Notes under the pieces: generated by a model
Seen by the model: the letters and a program-made list of their open reading frames with translations, nothing else
Database searches by the model: none
What the model was told of the DNA's origin: nothing
In this document: piece after piece, positions 1 through 6,854 of the stretch
How positions within the stretch are numbered: position 1 is the stretch's first letter
How the letters are laid out: every line of letters starts with the position of its first letter
Position numbers and translations under genes: made by a program
Source of the DNA: Myxococcales bacterium
GTDB lineage: Bacteria; Myxococcota_A; UBA9160; JALSIO01
NCBI GenBank assembly: GCA_026989995.1
Contig: JALSIO010000798.1
Coordinates: 1-6,854, forward strand
Length of the DNA stretch: 6,854 bases
Reading direction: 5' to 3'

Positions 1-920
<920 letters not shown>

Positions 921-963
921 GTGGGGCCTATCGGCCGTCCTCGGCCGGGTGCTGAGGGGCTCA

Positions 964-980
964 CGCCCCCGGGGGGGGCG
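964..980. repeat. GC-only inverted repeat (7-bp stem, 3-base loop)
   Basis: The arms CGCCCCC (964-970) and GGGGGCG (974-980) are perfectly complementary around a GGG loop. There is no following T-run on either strand, so it does not look like an intrinsic terminator. It lies about 45 bases upstream of the regulator's proposed start and would fall in that gene's leader if transcription starts farther out. It could simply reflect the homopolymer G/C runs. Confidence 0.4.
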
Positions 981-993
981 CGGGCGACGCGCG

Positions 994-1005
994 TGCGGCG
1001 CCGCA
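994..1005. promoter_or_regulatory. 12-bp perfect palindrome, candidate operator
   Basis: TGCGGCGCCGCA equals its own reverse complement and lies in the middle of the divergent intergenic region, where a dimeric regulator such as the NtrC-type protein or the small HTH protein could bind. The sequence is all G/C apart from its end bases, so chance occurrence in this background is not negligible. Assignment as an operator is inference. Confidence 0.25.
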
Positions 1006-1129
1006 AGTCCGCGCCCGTGCTGCGTGCTCAGGAACGTGACGAAGACCACCCGAATGGATGCTCGACGCCTCCTCAAGTCCCCGGAACCGAAGGCCGATAC
1101 GCGCCTCGGTCTCGGGGCGGCCCCTGCGC

Positions 1130-1155
1130 GGGGCGGGGTGGGCGCGCGAGGGGGG
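1130..1155 (+). promoter_or_regulatory. Potential G-quadruplex over the HTH gene's ribosome binding site
   Basis: Four G-runs lie in series on the plus strand: GGGG (1130-1133), GGGG (1135-1138), GGG (1140-1142) and GGGGGG (1150-1155), with loops of 1, 1 and 7 bases. This meets the canonical G3+N1-7 pattern. The last run is also the Shine-Dalgarno-like stretch in front of the TTG start at 1160. If the element folds in mRNA it would compete with ribosome loading. Whether it folds is not known. Confidence 0.4.
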
Positions 1156-1159
1156 TGAG
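1148..1159 (+). promoter_or_regulatory. Ribosome binding site deciding the TTG start of the HTH gene
   Basis: GAGGGGGGTGAG lies immediately before TTG 1160 and resembles the anti-16S sequence AGGAGGTGA. No ATG or GTG in the right frame lies near it upstream, and the GTG at 1155 is out of frame. This supports the TTG as the start. Confidence 0.6.
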
Positions 1160-1408
1160 TTGGCGGCCAATCGGGTTCAGCAATACCGCGAGGCCCGGAT
1201 GATGAGCAAGGCGGAGCTCGCCCGGAAGGCCGGTCTGTCGACGCTCACCATCGACCGGGTCGAGAGCGGGCGGCCCTGCCGGCTGAACACCAAGCGGAAG
1301 ATCCTCCTCGCCCTCGATCTCAAGCTCTCCGACAAGGACAAGGTCTTCGGACCCTTCGAGGGCGATGCGGGAGGGGGCGGTACCGGCCGCCATTCCGCAC
1401 AGCGGTAG
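1160..1408 (+). CDS. Small Cro/C1-type (XRE-like) helix-turn-helix protein leading the pil operon
   Basis: Predicted 82-residue DNA-binding protein, probably a local regulator; its target is not shown. The HTH spans about residues 4-56: helix 1 is [13 protein letters not shown], helices 2 and 3 are KAELARKAG and [11 protein letters not shown] (17-37), then [20 protein letters not shown] (44-63) completes the fold. The last roughly 17 residues are Gly-rich and look disordered. I chose TTG 1160 because it has a strong ribosome site and keeps helix 1. The internal ATGs at 1199 and 1202 would remove helix 1, and the ATG at 1058 would add an Arg/Pro-rich tail unlike the family. The stop codon overlaps the pilM ribosome site, so co-transcription with pilM is likely. 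From memory, short HTH proteins with a very similar [13 protein letters not shown] core occur just before pilM in several deltaproteobacteria. That linkage suggests control of the pil genes, but it is unproved here. Confidence 0.82.
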   Translation: MAANRVQQYREARMMSKAELARKAGLSTLTIDRVESGRPCRLNTKRKILLALDLKLSDKDKVFGPFEGDAGGGGTGRHSAQR

Positions 1409-1413
1409 AGGAG
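1407..1413 (+). promoter_or_regulatory. pilM ribosome binding site overlapping the HTH stop codon
   Basis: AGAGGAG lies seven bases before the GTG start of pilM and shares its first two bases with the TAG stop (1406-1408) of the HTH gene. This geometry favours re-initiation and ties pilM translation to that of the HTH gene. It also confirms GTG 1421 as the pilM start. Confidence 0.75.
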
Positions 1414-1420
1414 ACCAACG

Positions 1421-2491
1421 GTGAGGCTCTTTTCGCGATTCGGCGCGCGCTCGCTCGTGGGGCTCGACATCGGCTCATCCTCGGTCAAGGCCGTGGAGCT
1501 GGCGCCCGCCCCCGACGGATTCGACCTGCTCCGGGTGGGGACCGCGCCGGTGCCTCCGGAATCGATCGTCCAGGGCGCCTTCCTGAACTCGGGCGCCATC
1601 GTGGAGGCGATCGGCGCAGCCCTCGAGGACGGAAAGATCCGAGCGCAGGACGTCTGCACGGCCGTCTCCGGGCACTCGGTGATCGTCAAGAAGATCGCGC
1701 TCCCGAAGATGTCCCAGGAGGAGCTCGAGGAGTCCATCCGGTGGGAGGCGGAGCAATACATCCCCTTCGACGTGAACGAGGTGAACCTCGACTTCCAGAT
1801 CCTCTCCGAGGCGGAAGGCGAGGAGCAGATGGATGTGCTGCTCGTGGCCGTGAAGAAGGACCTGATCGACGACTACGTGCAGGTCCTCGGCGAGGCCCGG
1901 CTCAGGCCCGCCATCATCGACGTGGCGGCCTTCGCGGTGCAGAACGCCTACGAGGCGAACTACGGCACCAGCGAGGAGGTCACCGCACTCGTCCACATCG
2001 GGGCCCAGACGGTCCACATCGACGTGGTGCAGGGCGGCATGCCGCTTTTCACCCGGGACGTCTCCGCCGGAGGCAACCAGTACACCGAGGAGATCCAGAA
2101 GGTGCTCTCCCTCGGCTTCGAGGAAGCAGAGCGGATGAAGATCGGCGGCAGCGGTTCCGAGGAGGACCAGGAGGTGGTGCCGCAGGAGGTGGAGGAGGCG
2201 ATGCGCTCGGTGACCGAGAGCCTCGTCGGCGAGATCGCCCGCTCGATCGAGTTCTTCAGCGCCACCGCGGCCGGCAACGACGTGACCCGGGCCGTCCTCT
2301 CCGGGGGCTCCGCCCAGGTCCCGGGCCTCGACAAGGCCTTCCACGAGCGCACCGGACTTCCCGTCTCGATCATGAATCCGCTGGCCCGCATGCGCCCCAA
2401 CAAGCGCTTCGATCCGGAGCGCCTGGAGGAGCTCGGCCCCCGCCTCGGCGTCGGCATCGGGCTCGCGCTGAGGAGGCTCGACGACCGATGA
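1421..2491 (+). CDS. pilM: Type IV pilus assembly protein PilM (cytoplasmic actin-like ATPase)
   Basis: PilM is the cytoplasmic ring component of the type IVa pilus alignment complex. It binds the N-terminal tail of PilN and is thought to relay signals between the motor and the inner-membrane parts. The 356-residue product matches the family length. It has the actin/FtsA-like phosphate-1 motif GLDIGSSSVKAVEL (14-27), the SHS2/1C subdomain with IALPKMSQEEL (92-102) and the conserved IRWEAEQYIPF (106-116), a phosphate-2 stretch LVHIGAQTVHIDVV (190-203), and a C-terminal adenosine-type motif LSGGSAQVPGL (293-303). There is no membrane segment, as expected. GTG 1421 has a good ribosome site. The gene's TGA overlaps the pilN ATG in an ATGA tetranucleotide, which implies translational coupling. 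FtsA and other actin-like relatives are ruled out by the pilN-pilO-pilP-pilQ context. Confidence 0.97.
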   Translation: MRLFSRFGARSLVGLDIGSSSVKAVELAPAPDGFDLLRVGTAPVPPESIVQGAFLNSGAIVEAIGAALEDGKIRAQDVCTAVSGHSVIVKKIALPKMSQEELEESIRWEAEQYIPFDVNEVNLDFQILSEAEGEEQMDVLLVAVKKDLIDDYVQVLGEARLRPAIIDVAAFAVQNAYEANYGTSEEVTALVHIGAQTVHIDVVQGGMPLFTRDVSAGGNQYTEEIQKVLSLGFEEAERMKIGGSGSEEDQEVVPQEVEEAMRSVTESLVGEIARSIEFFSATAAGNDVTRAVLSGGSAQVPGLDKAFHERTGLPVSIMNPLARMRPNKRFDPERLEELGPRLGVGIGLALRRLDDR

Positions 2492-3105
2492 TCCGCATCA
2501 ACCTGCTTCCGGTTCGCGAGGAACGGCGCCGCGCCGACATCCGGCACCAGCTGATCGGGATCGGCGGGGCCGTGGTGGTGACGGTGATCGGCTGCGCCCT
2601 CTTCCACTACTCGCTGCGCAGCCGCATGGATTCCGTGCGGACCAACATCACGAATCTCAACGGCGAGCTCGCCCAGTACCAGGAGCAGCTCGAGCAGGTC
2701 AAGGCCTTCCGCCAGCAGAAGGAGGAGATCGAGACCAAGCTGAGCGTGATCCGGGGGCTCGAGAGATCGCGGTCGGGTCCGGTGCACATGCTCGACGAGC
2801 TCGCGAGCCGGATTCCCGATCGGCTCTGGATCACCCGCCTGCGGGCCACCGCCGACGGGCACGTGGAGCTCGAGGGCATGAGCCTCGACAACGAGCGGGT
2901 GGCGGACCTGCTCACCCGGCTCGAGGAGTCTCCCTACTTCGGTTCGGTGGAGCTCGAGGGTACGGAGTTCGAGGAGCGCAGCGGGCTCAAGCTGGCCCGC
3001 TTCGAGGTCCACGCCCGGCTCAGCCATCCCGACGAGGAGAGCAAGGCCGGAGAGAACCTGGCTGCCGCAGGGACGGCGGCGACGGCGCCTGGCGGCGCGC
3101 GGTAG
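2488..3105 (+). CDS. pilN: Type IV pilus inner-membrane protein PilN
   Basis: PilN is a bitopic inner-membrane protein that connects cytoplasmic PilM to periplasmic PilO. The 205-residue product begins MIRINLLPVREERRR: the INLLP peptide is the known PilM-binding tail and the following basic stretch fits the positive-inside rule. A single transmembrane helix covers about 22-41 (LIGIGGAVVVTVIGCALFHY). A coiled coil follows at roughly 44-95, rich in Gln, Glu and Leu (LNGELAQYQEQLEQVKAF). A PilN-type ferredoxin-like domain spans about 100-180 (LDELASRIPDRLWITRLRA, then VELEGMSLDNERVADLLTRLE). The final roughly 23 residues are an Ala/Gly-rich tail. ATG 2488 overlaps the pilM stop, and AGGAGG lies 11 bases upstream inside pilM. 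The short hydrophilic N-terminus and single helix place most of the protein in the periplasm. Confidence 0.96.
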   Translation: MIRINLLPVREERRRADIRHQLIGIGGAVVVTVIGCALFHYSLRSRMDSVRTNITNLNGELAQYQEQLEQVKAFRQQKEEIETKLSVIRGLERSRSGPVHMLDELASRIPDRLWITRLRATADGHVELEGMSLDNERVADLLTRLEESPYFGSVELEGTEFEERSGLKLARFEVHARLSHPDEESKAGENLAAAGTAATAPGGAR

Positions 3106-3114
3106 GGGGACGCC

Positions 3115-3765
3115 ATGGAGCTCGGCACGGAGAAGATCAACCAGGCGATCGAGCGATTCGCCGGCCTCCCGAAGCCCTACCGGCTCGCCATGGCCCCCGC
3201 GCTGATGGTGCTCGTGGGGGGGGTCTACGCCTGGTTCCTGTACCGGCCTGCGGCGGAGGAGCTCGAGCAGCTCCGGGCCAGGCAGTTCCAGCTCCAGCGT
3301 GAGCTCAGCGAGGCGCGGTCGGTGGCCGCGAACCTCCCCGCCTTCCAGGCGGAGCTCGAGGAGCTCCAGCGGACGCTGCAGGCGGCGCTGCGCCAGCTTC
3401 CCGATTCGAAGGAGCTGCCGATCCTGCTCACGGACATCAGCACGCTGGGCAAGGACGCGGGCCTCGAGTTCCGGGCCTTCCGCCCCAAGGAGGAGGTGGT
3501 GCGGGGATTCTACGCGGAGGTTCCGATCGAGGTGGAGTTCACGGGCGGTTTCCACCAGGTGGCACGGTTCTTCGACAAGATCGCGCGCCTGCCCCGGATC
3601 GTGACGGTCCGGGAGATCGAGATGGAGATCGACCGGGAGAACTCGACCGAGACCGTCCTGTCCGTGCGGGGAGAGGTGACGACATTCCGCTTCGTGGACG
3701 AAGCCGGCGGGGGTGGAGCGCCGCGCGGCCCCGCCGCCGGCCGCCGGGGAGGGCCCAGGGCGTGA
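3115..3765 (+). CDS. pilO: Type IV pilus inner-membrane protein PilO
   Basis: PilO partners PilN, forming PilN/PilO and PilO/PilO dimers in the periplasm, and recruits PilP. The 216-residue product has a short cytoplasmic N-terminal segment, a transmembrane helix at about 24-43 (LAMAPALMVLVGGVYAWFLY), a coiled coil at about 45-95 (AAEELEQLRARQFQLQREL), and the PilO domain at about 95-195 with LPDSKELPILLTDIS, AGLEFRAFRPKEE and GGFHQVARFFDKIARLPRIV, all characteristic of the family. The last 20 or so residues are Gly/Pro/Arg-rich and look disordered. ATG 3115 follows an AGGGGGA ribosome site that overlaps the pilN stop codon. The gene ends in a GTGA overlap with pilP. An 8-G homopolymer (3216-3223) lies inside the codons for the transmembrane helix. 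Confidence 0.96.
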   Translation: MELGTEKINQAIERFAGLPKPYRLAMAPALMVLVGGVYAWFLYRPAAEELEQLRARQFQLQRELSEARSVAANLPAFQAELEELQRTLQAALRQLPDSKELPILLTDISTLGKDAGLEFRAFRPKEEVVRGFYAEVPIEVEFTGGFHQVARFFDKIARLPRIVTVREIEMEIDRENSTETVLSVRGEVTTFRFVDEAGGGGAPRGPAAGRRGGPRA

Positions 3766-4304
3766 GGCGATGGCTGGTTTGGACGCTTGGGGGGGTCGTG
3801 CTGGCGGGTGCTCTGGCCTGCGGCAACGACGAGCTCGGTCCCACGACGCAGGAGTACGCAGCCGAGCGGGCCCGGCTCGAGGCCCAGGCCCGGCGTGCAG
3901 CCGCGAAGGGCGAGGCGGAGCCCGCGGAGGAGGCGGGCCTCGGGACCGTCGAGGAGGGCTACGCGTACGACCCGACAGGAAAACGGGATCCGTTCCGCTC
4001 GTTCGTCCTGGACCTGAAGAAGGTGGAGAGCGAGACGGAGCGGGGGCCGCTCGAGCAGTTCGACCTGAATCAGCTGTCTCTGGTGGGGGTGGTGTGGTCG
4101 GCGAGCCGGCCGCGGGCACTGATCCAGGACCCCTCGGGCCGGGGCTACATCGTGGGCGAGGGGGCCCGGATCGGAAAGAACGAAGGTGAGATCGTCGAGA
4201 TCGGCGATAGCGTGGTCCTCGTGAAGGAGGTCTACGTCGACTACCTCGGCGCGAGGACGGCGAAGGACATCGAGATGCGAATTCGCCACGAGCAGGGAGG
4301 GTGA
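3762..4304 (+). CDS. pilP: Type IV pilus inner-membrane lipoprotein PilP
   Basis: PilP bridges the PilN/PilO pair to the periplasmic N-domains of the secretin PilQ. The 180-residue product starts at GTG 3762, overlapping the pilO stop, with GGGGAGGG eight bases upstream. Residues 1-19 form a lipoprotein signal (MRRW, then a hydrophobic core) before Cys20. The lipobox reads G-A-L-A-C rather than the classic L-A-G-C, but it is within the permitted pattern. Position +2 is Gly, not the Asp that holds some lipoproteins in the inner membrane. Residues 21-65 are a charged, probably flexible linker. The family motif YDPTGKRDPFRSF (69-81) comes next, then the compact beta domain from about 96 to 175 (LEQFDLNQLSLVGVVW, SGRGYIVGEGARIGKNEGEI, VYVDYLG). 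Family identity rests on this C-terminal half and on the gene order. Confidence 0.95.
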   Translation: MRRWLVWTLGGVVLAGALACGNDELGPTTQEYAAERARLEAQARRAAAKGEAEPAEEAGLGTVEEGYAYDPTGKRDPFRSFVLDLKKVESETERGPLEQFDLNQLSLVGVVWSASRPRALIQDPSGRGYIVGEGARIGKNEGEIVEIGDSVVLVKEVYVDYLGARTAKDIEMRIRHEQGG

Positions 4305-4310
4305 GGGGCG

Positions 4311-6854
4311 ATGCGCGTGTCCATTCTGGATCGATTCGGTAGCAGGGGGCTGCTCGTGGCCGGGGCCGCTGCGGTCGCCCTGGCAGCGACGCCAGCCGGC
4401 GCAGCGCCCGAGATCCTCGAAGGGATCCGGGTCCACCGCGACGGTGGCGAGCTCGTGCTCGAGCTCCCTGGCGTCGAGGAGGCGGCCTTCACCGCCTTCG
4501 AGATGGAGGAGCCCCGAAGGCTCGTGGTGGACCTCGCCGGCGTTCGGCCGGAGGAGACGACGGAGCGGATTCCGGTGGCTGCGGCGGGGGTCGAGGCCGT
4601 GGAGGTGGAGACCTTCCTGACCGCGACCGGCGAGCCCCAGACGCGGCTCACCCTGCCGCTCACCGGTCCGGTGGACTACCGGATCGACGCCGGCGGTGAG
4701 GATCTCGCGATCCGAATCGCACGGCGGGCCGAGGAGCTTCCGGCGGTCTCGGCGGCACCCGCGGTGGACGAAGTCGGGCAGACCGAGGATCCCGGTGCTG
4801 CCGCGGCGGACGCGCCTGCCGAGGAGGAGGTGCGCGAGCCCGCGTCCCCCTCCACGGCGAGCGGGGCGCTGCTGACCGACATCGAGGTGGACGCGGATGC
4901 CGCCGGCACGGTCCTGAGGCTCCGCGCCGAGGGCCGTCCGGAGGAGATCGACGCCTTCACGCTGGTCGACCCGGATCGGCTGGTGCTCGACCTCTACGGC
5001 GCCGAATCCGCGATTCCCTCGCGGATCATCCCGGTGGGAACGCGGCACGTGCGGCAGATCCGGCTCGGAAGCCACCTCGACAAGCTGCGGGTGGTGCTCG
5101 ACGCCGGTGGGGCGGACGAGCCCTTCGCATCGCACCGCGAGGCCGAGATCGGGGGCGCCATCGTGATCGGTGTCGGCGCCGGAGAGCGGGTGGCAGCGGC
5201 CTTCGGCGACTCGGGGGGAGCGCTCGCGGCCGCGGACGAGCCGGCGGAAGCGGCGGAGGCGGTCCTCGACGTCGCCGCGCCGGGCGAATCCGACAGCCCG
5301 GTCATCGATGAGAGCGTGATCCTCCCCGAGGCTTTCCGCCTCCCGGACGTGGCGGCCGAGGGGCCGGCGGAACCCGCGCCCTGGGCCGCGCGGGCCGCGG
5401 TGCCCGAGGCGGCCGGTTCCGAGATGCTCTCGCCCGGCGCGCCGCCGGAGGCCGAGCCCGCGCCCGAGGCCGGGGCCGCGGCGCAGATGCAGGACCCGGC
5501 GGCGGCGACCGACGAGGGGGCACTCCCCGAGGCCGAGGTGTCGATCGCCGGCCCGGTGGCCTCCGAGGCCCGCCCGGACACAGGGAAGGCCGCCGAGGCG
5601 TCGTCCACGGAGACCACCGCGGAGACCGCTCCGGTGGCCGACGCCGGGATGGGGGACCCCGTGGCGGCGGTGATCGCCGGGTCGCCGGCCCCCGGAACCG
5701 CCGGGACGGAGTCGGAGGAGGCCGGGCACGCCGCTTCGGCCGCGGCGCCCGTTCCGGCCGACGCGGAGGAGAAGGCGGCCGCCACCGATCCGGCCGACAC
5801 GAACGGGCAGGCGGCCACGGCCAACGGGAGTCCGCCCGTGGAGACCACGGCGCGCGCTGCCGCTGCGGGAGGTTCGGAGCCCACGGCGTCACCCCGGATC
5901 GTGGGTGTGTCCGTGGAGCGCGAGGCCACCCGGGACCGGGTGGTGGTCACGAGCGACCGGCCGCTTTCCTACGAGCTCGCCGAGCCGGATGCCGAGACGC
6001 TGATCCTCCGCTTCCCCGGCGTGGATCTCGCCGAGGGGGCGGCGCAGCATGTGGCGGTGGAGGGCGAGGGCGCCGTGGCGCTCGTCAGCAGCTTCGTGCA
6101 GCCGGAGACGGAGGGGCTCGAGACGCGGGTCGTGGTCAAGCGGGCCGCCGGCGCCGAGCCCCTGCTCTCCCGGGACGGGGAGCGCCTCTACGTGGACTTC
6201 CCCGGGACCGGGGTCTCGGCAGCCCCGCCGCCGGCGGTCCGCGCGGCCGAGTCGACGGATCCGACGGCCCCGCCGGCCTCGGTAGCCGAGCCCTCGTCGG
6301 TGGGCCTGCTCGCTCCGGGCGGATTCTCCCAGGAGAAGGTGTACACGGGGCGGCGGATCTCGCTGGACTTCAAGGATGTGGACATCAACGACGTCCTCCG
6401 GCTCATCGCCGACGTCTCGGACCTCAACATCATCGCCGGGGACGAGGTCAAGGGCAAGGTGACGATCCGCCTCGTGGACGTGCCCTGGGACCAGGCGCTC
6501 GACGTCATCCTGCTCACCAAGGGACTGGGCTTCGAGCGGGTGGGCAACGTGCTGCGCATCGCGCCGGCCGAGGTGCTCAAGCAGGAGGAGGAGGCCAGGC
6601 TGCAGGAGCGCCGTGCCAAGGAGAAGCTCGAAGACCTCGTGGTCAAGCTCATGCCCGTGAACTACGCCGACGTCAAGGAGGTCGAGAAGATGGTCAAGCG
6701 CCTCCTGACGGAGCGCGGCACCGTGAATGTGGACAAGCGCACCAACACGGTGATCATCAAGGATATCCCGTCGGTGATCGACGAGGCCACCGCCCTGGTC
6801 AAGTCCATCGACACCCAGACGCCGCAGGTCCTGATCGAGTCGAAGATCGTCGAG
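4311..6854 (+). CDS. pilQ: Type IV pilus secretin PilQ (3' end outside window)
   Basis: PilQ multimerises into the outer-membrane pore through which the pilus passes. The 848 codons present read straight to the edge. A Sec signal peptide covers 1-31 (hydrophobic 13-26, then AGA and AP). Three AMIN domains, which bind peptidoglycan in this family, can be read at about 35-138 (LVVDLAGV), 187-288 (LVLDLYGA) and 530-632 (LILRFPGV). A roughly 240-residue Ala/Glu/Pro/Gly-rich acidic linker separates the second and third. The STN/N0 domain spans about 683-752 (ISLDFKDVDINDVLRLIADV), and an N1 secretin_N domain spans about 775-834 (LMPVNYADVKEVEKMVKRLL). The last residues (PQVLIESKIVE) open the secretin beta domain, which is otherwise missing. 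ATG 4311 lies six bases after pilP, with GGAGG ten bases upstream. A PilQ is much more likely than a type II secretin, given the AMIN domains and pilMNOP upstream. Confidence 0.97.
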   Translation, partial: MRVSILDRFGSRGLLVAGAAAVALAATPAGAAPEILEGIRVHRDGGELVLELPGVEEAAFTAFEMEEPRRLVVDLAGVRPEETTERIPVAAAGVEAVEVETFLTATGEPQTRLTLPLTGPVDYRIDAGGEDLAIRIARRAEELPAVSAAPAVDEVGQTEDPGAAAADAPAEEEVREPASPSTASGALLTDIEVDADAAGTVLRLRAEGRPEEIDAFTLVDPDRLVLDLYGAESAIPSRIIPVGTRHVRQIRLGSHLDKLRVVLDAGGADEPFASHREAEIGGAIVIGVGAGERVAAAFGDSGGALAAADEPAEAAEAVLDVAAPGESDSPVIDESVILPEAFRLPDVAAEGPAEPAPWAARAAVPEAAGSEMLSPGAPPEAEPAPEAGAAAQMQDPAAATDEGALPEAEVSIAGPVASEARPDTGKAAEASSTETTAETAPVADAGMGDPVAAVIAGSPAPGTAGTESEEAGHAASAAAPVPADAEEKAAATDPADTNGQAATANGSPPVETTARAAAAGGSEPTASPRIVGVSVEREATRDRVVVTSDRPLSYELAEPDAETLILRFPGVDLAEGAAQHVAVEGEGAVALVSSFVQPETEGLETRVVVKRAAGAEPLLSRDGERLYVDFPGTGVSAAPPPAVRAAESTDPTAPPASVAEPSSVGLLAPGGFSQEKVYTGRRISLDFKDVDINDVLRLIADVSDLNIIAGDEVKGKVTIRLVDVPWDQALDVILLTKGLGFERVGNVLRIAPAEVLKQEEEARLQERRAKEKLEDLVVKLMPVNYADVKEVEKMVKRLLTERGTVNVDKRTNTVIIKDIPSVIDEATALVKSIDTQTPQVLIESKIVE

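Larger units (their letters stand above)
921..1159. promoter_or_regulatory. Divergent intergenic region between the NtrC-type regulator and the HTH-pil operon
   Basis: These 239 bases separate the two divergent transcription units and must hold their promoters unless transcription enters from farther away. I see no convincing sigma-54 element (GG-N10-GC with TGGCAC/TTGCA flanks) on either strand and no good sigma-70 pair. The region is extremely G/C-rich, with an 8-G run at 971-978, a hairpin at 964-980, a perfect palindrome at 994-1005 and four G-runs at 1130-1155. Open frames across it have Arg/Pro/Gly-rich translations that look non-coding. The function as a promoter region is inferred from gene arrangement only. 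Confidence 0.55.

Noticed and set aside
1071..1103. Possible sigma-70 promoter (TCAAGT near 1073, GATACG near 1096)
   Set aside because: The -35 match is poor and the -10 only partial. In sequence this G/C-rich, I cannot call it above chance.
1741..2487. Extension of pilN upstream to 1741
   Set aside because: The added 249 residues are an out-of-frame reading of pilM. MIRINLLP at 2488 is the established PilN N-terminus.
1960..4119. Very long antisense open frame of about 719 codons across pilM-pilP
   Set aside because: It lies opposite well-supported pil genes. Its translation is Arg/Pro/Leu/His-rich with no recognisable domain, the usual result of high G/C third positions that remove stop codons on the opposite strand.
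3510..5729. Antisense open frame of about 739 codons across pilO-pilQ
   Set aside because: Same reason: low-complexity Arg/Gly/His-rich translation, opposite coding frames with clear family motifs.
5180..5890. Degenerate CCGAGGC-type repeats
   Set aside because: They follow codon periodicity for Pro-Glu-Ala in the PilQ linker and are not ordered tandem repeats, nor a CRISPR-like array.
4994..5950. Antisense Ala/Ser-rich open frame of about 318 codons opposite the PilQ linker
   Set aside because: It mirrors the repetitive Ala/Glu/Pro codons of the PilQ linker and has no start signal or domain.

Overview
The window comes from a very GC-rich Gram-negative (diderm) bacterium. Codon third positions are almost all G or C, and the genes present (an outer-membrane secretin, an inner-membrane lipoprotein and their alignment complex) require two membranes. 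Gene order and style, including a small HTH gene just ahead of pilM, an NtrC-type regulator next door and a PilQ with several AMIN domains, recall the former Deltaproteobacteria (Myxococcota/Desulfobacterota-like lineages). That placement is inference and not firm.

Layout. Bases 920 to 1 (minus strand, running off the left edge) encode the receiver and most of the AAA+ domain of a sigma-54-dependent response regulator. Bases 921-1159 are a divergent intergenic region, extremely G/C-rich, with a hairpin, a 12-bp perfect palindrome and a potential G-quadruplex. From 1160 to the right edge, on the plus strand, there is one tightly packed operon: a small Cro/C1-type HTH gene (1160-1408, probable TTG start), then pilM (1421-2491), pilN (2488-3105), pilO (3115-3765), pilP (3762-4304) and the first 848 codons of pilQ (4311 to the edge). 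Junctions are 4-base overlaps (pilM/pilN ATGA, pilO/pilP GTGA) or gaps of 6 to 12 bases, so translational coupling is likely. No terminator is visible inside the operon.

How the parts work together. PilM is a cytoplasmic actin-like protein that grips the N-terminal INLLP peptide of PilN. PilN and PilO are bitopic inner-membrane proteins that pair through periplasmic coiled coils and ferredoxin-like domains. PilP is a lipoprotein that bridges PilNO to the secretin PilQ. Together they form the alignment complex and outer-membrane pore of a type IVa pilus machine. The motor, pilin and platform genes are outside the window.

The pil genes are a recognisable known system, and I found no undescribed system here. 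The points most worth checking are the HTH gene leading the operon, the G-rich element over its ribosome binding site, the divergent NtrC-type regulator, and the PilQ architecture: two AMIN domains, a roughly 240-residue acidic Ala/Pro linker, then a third AMIN domain before the secretin domains.
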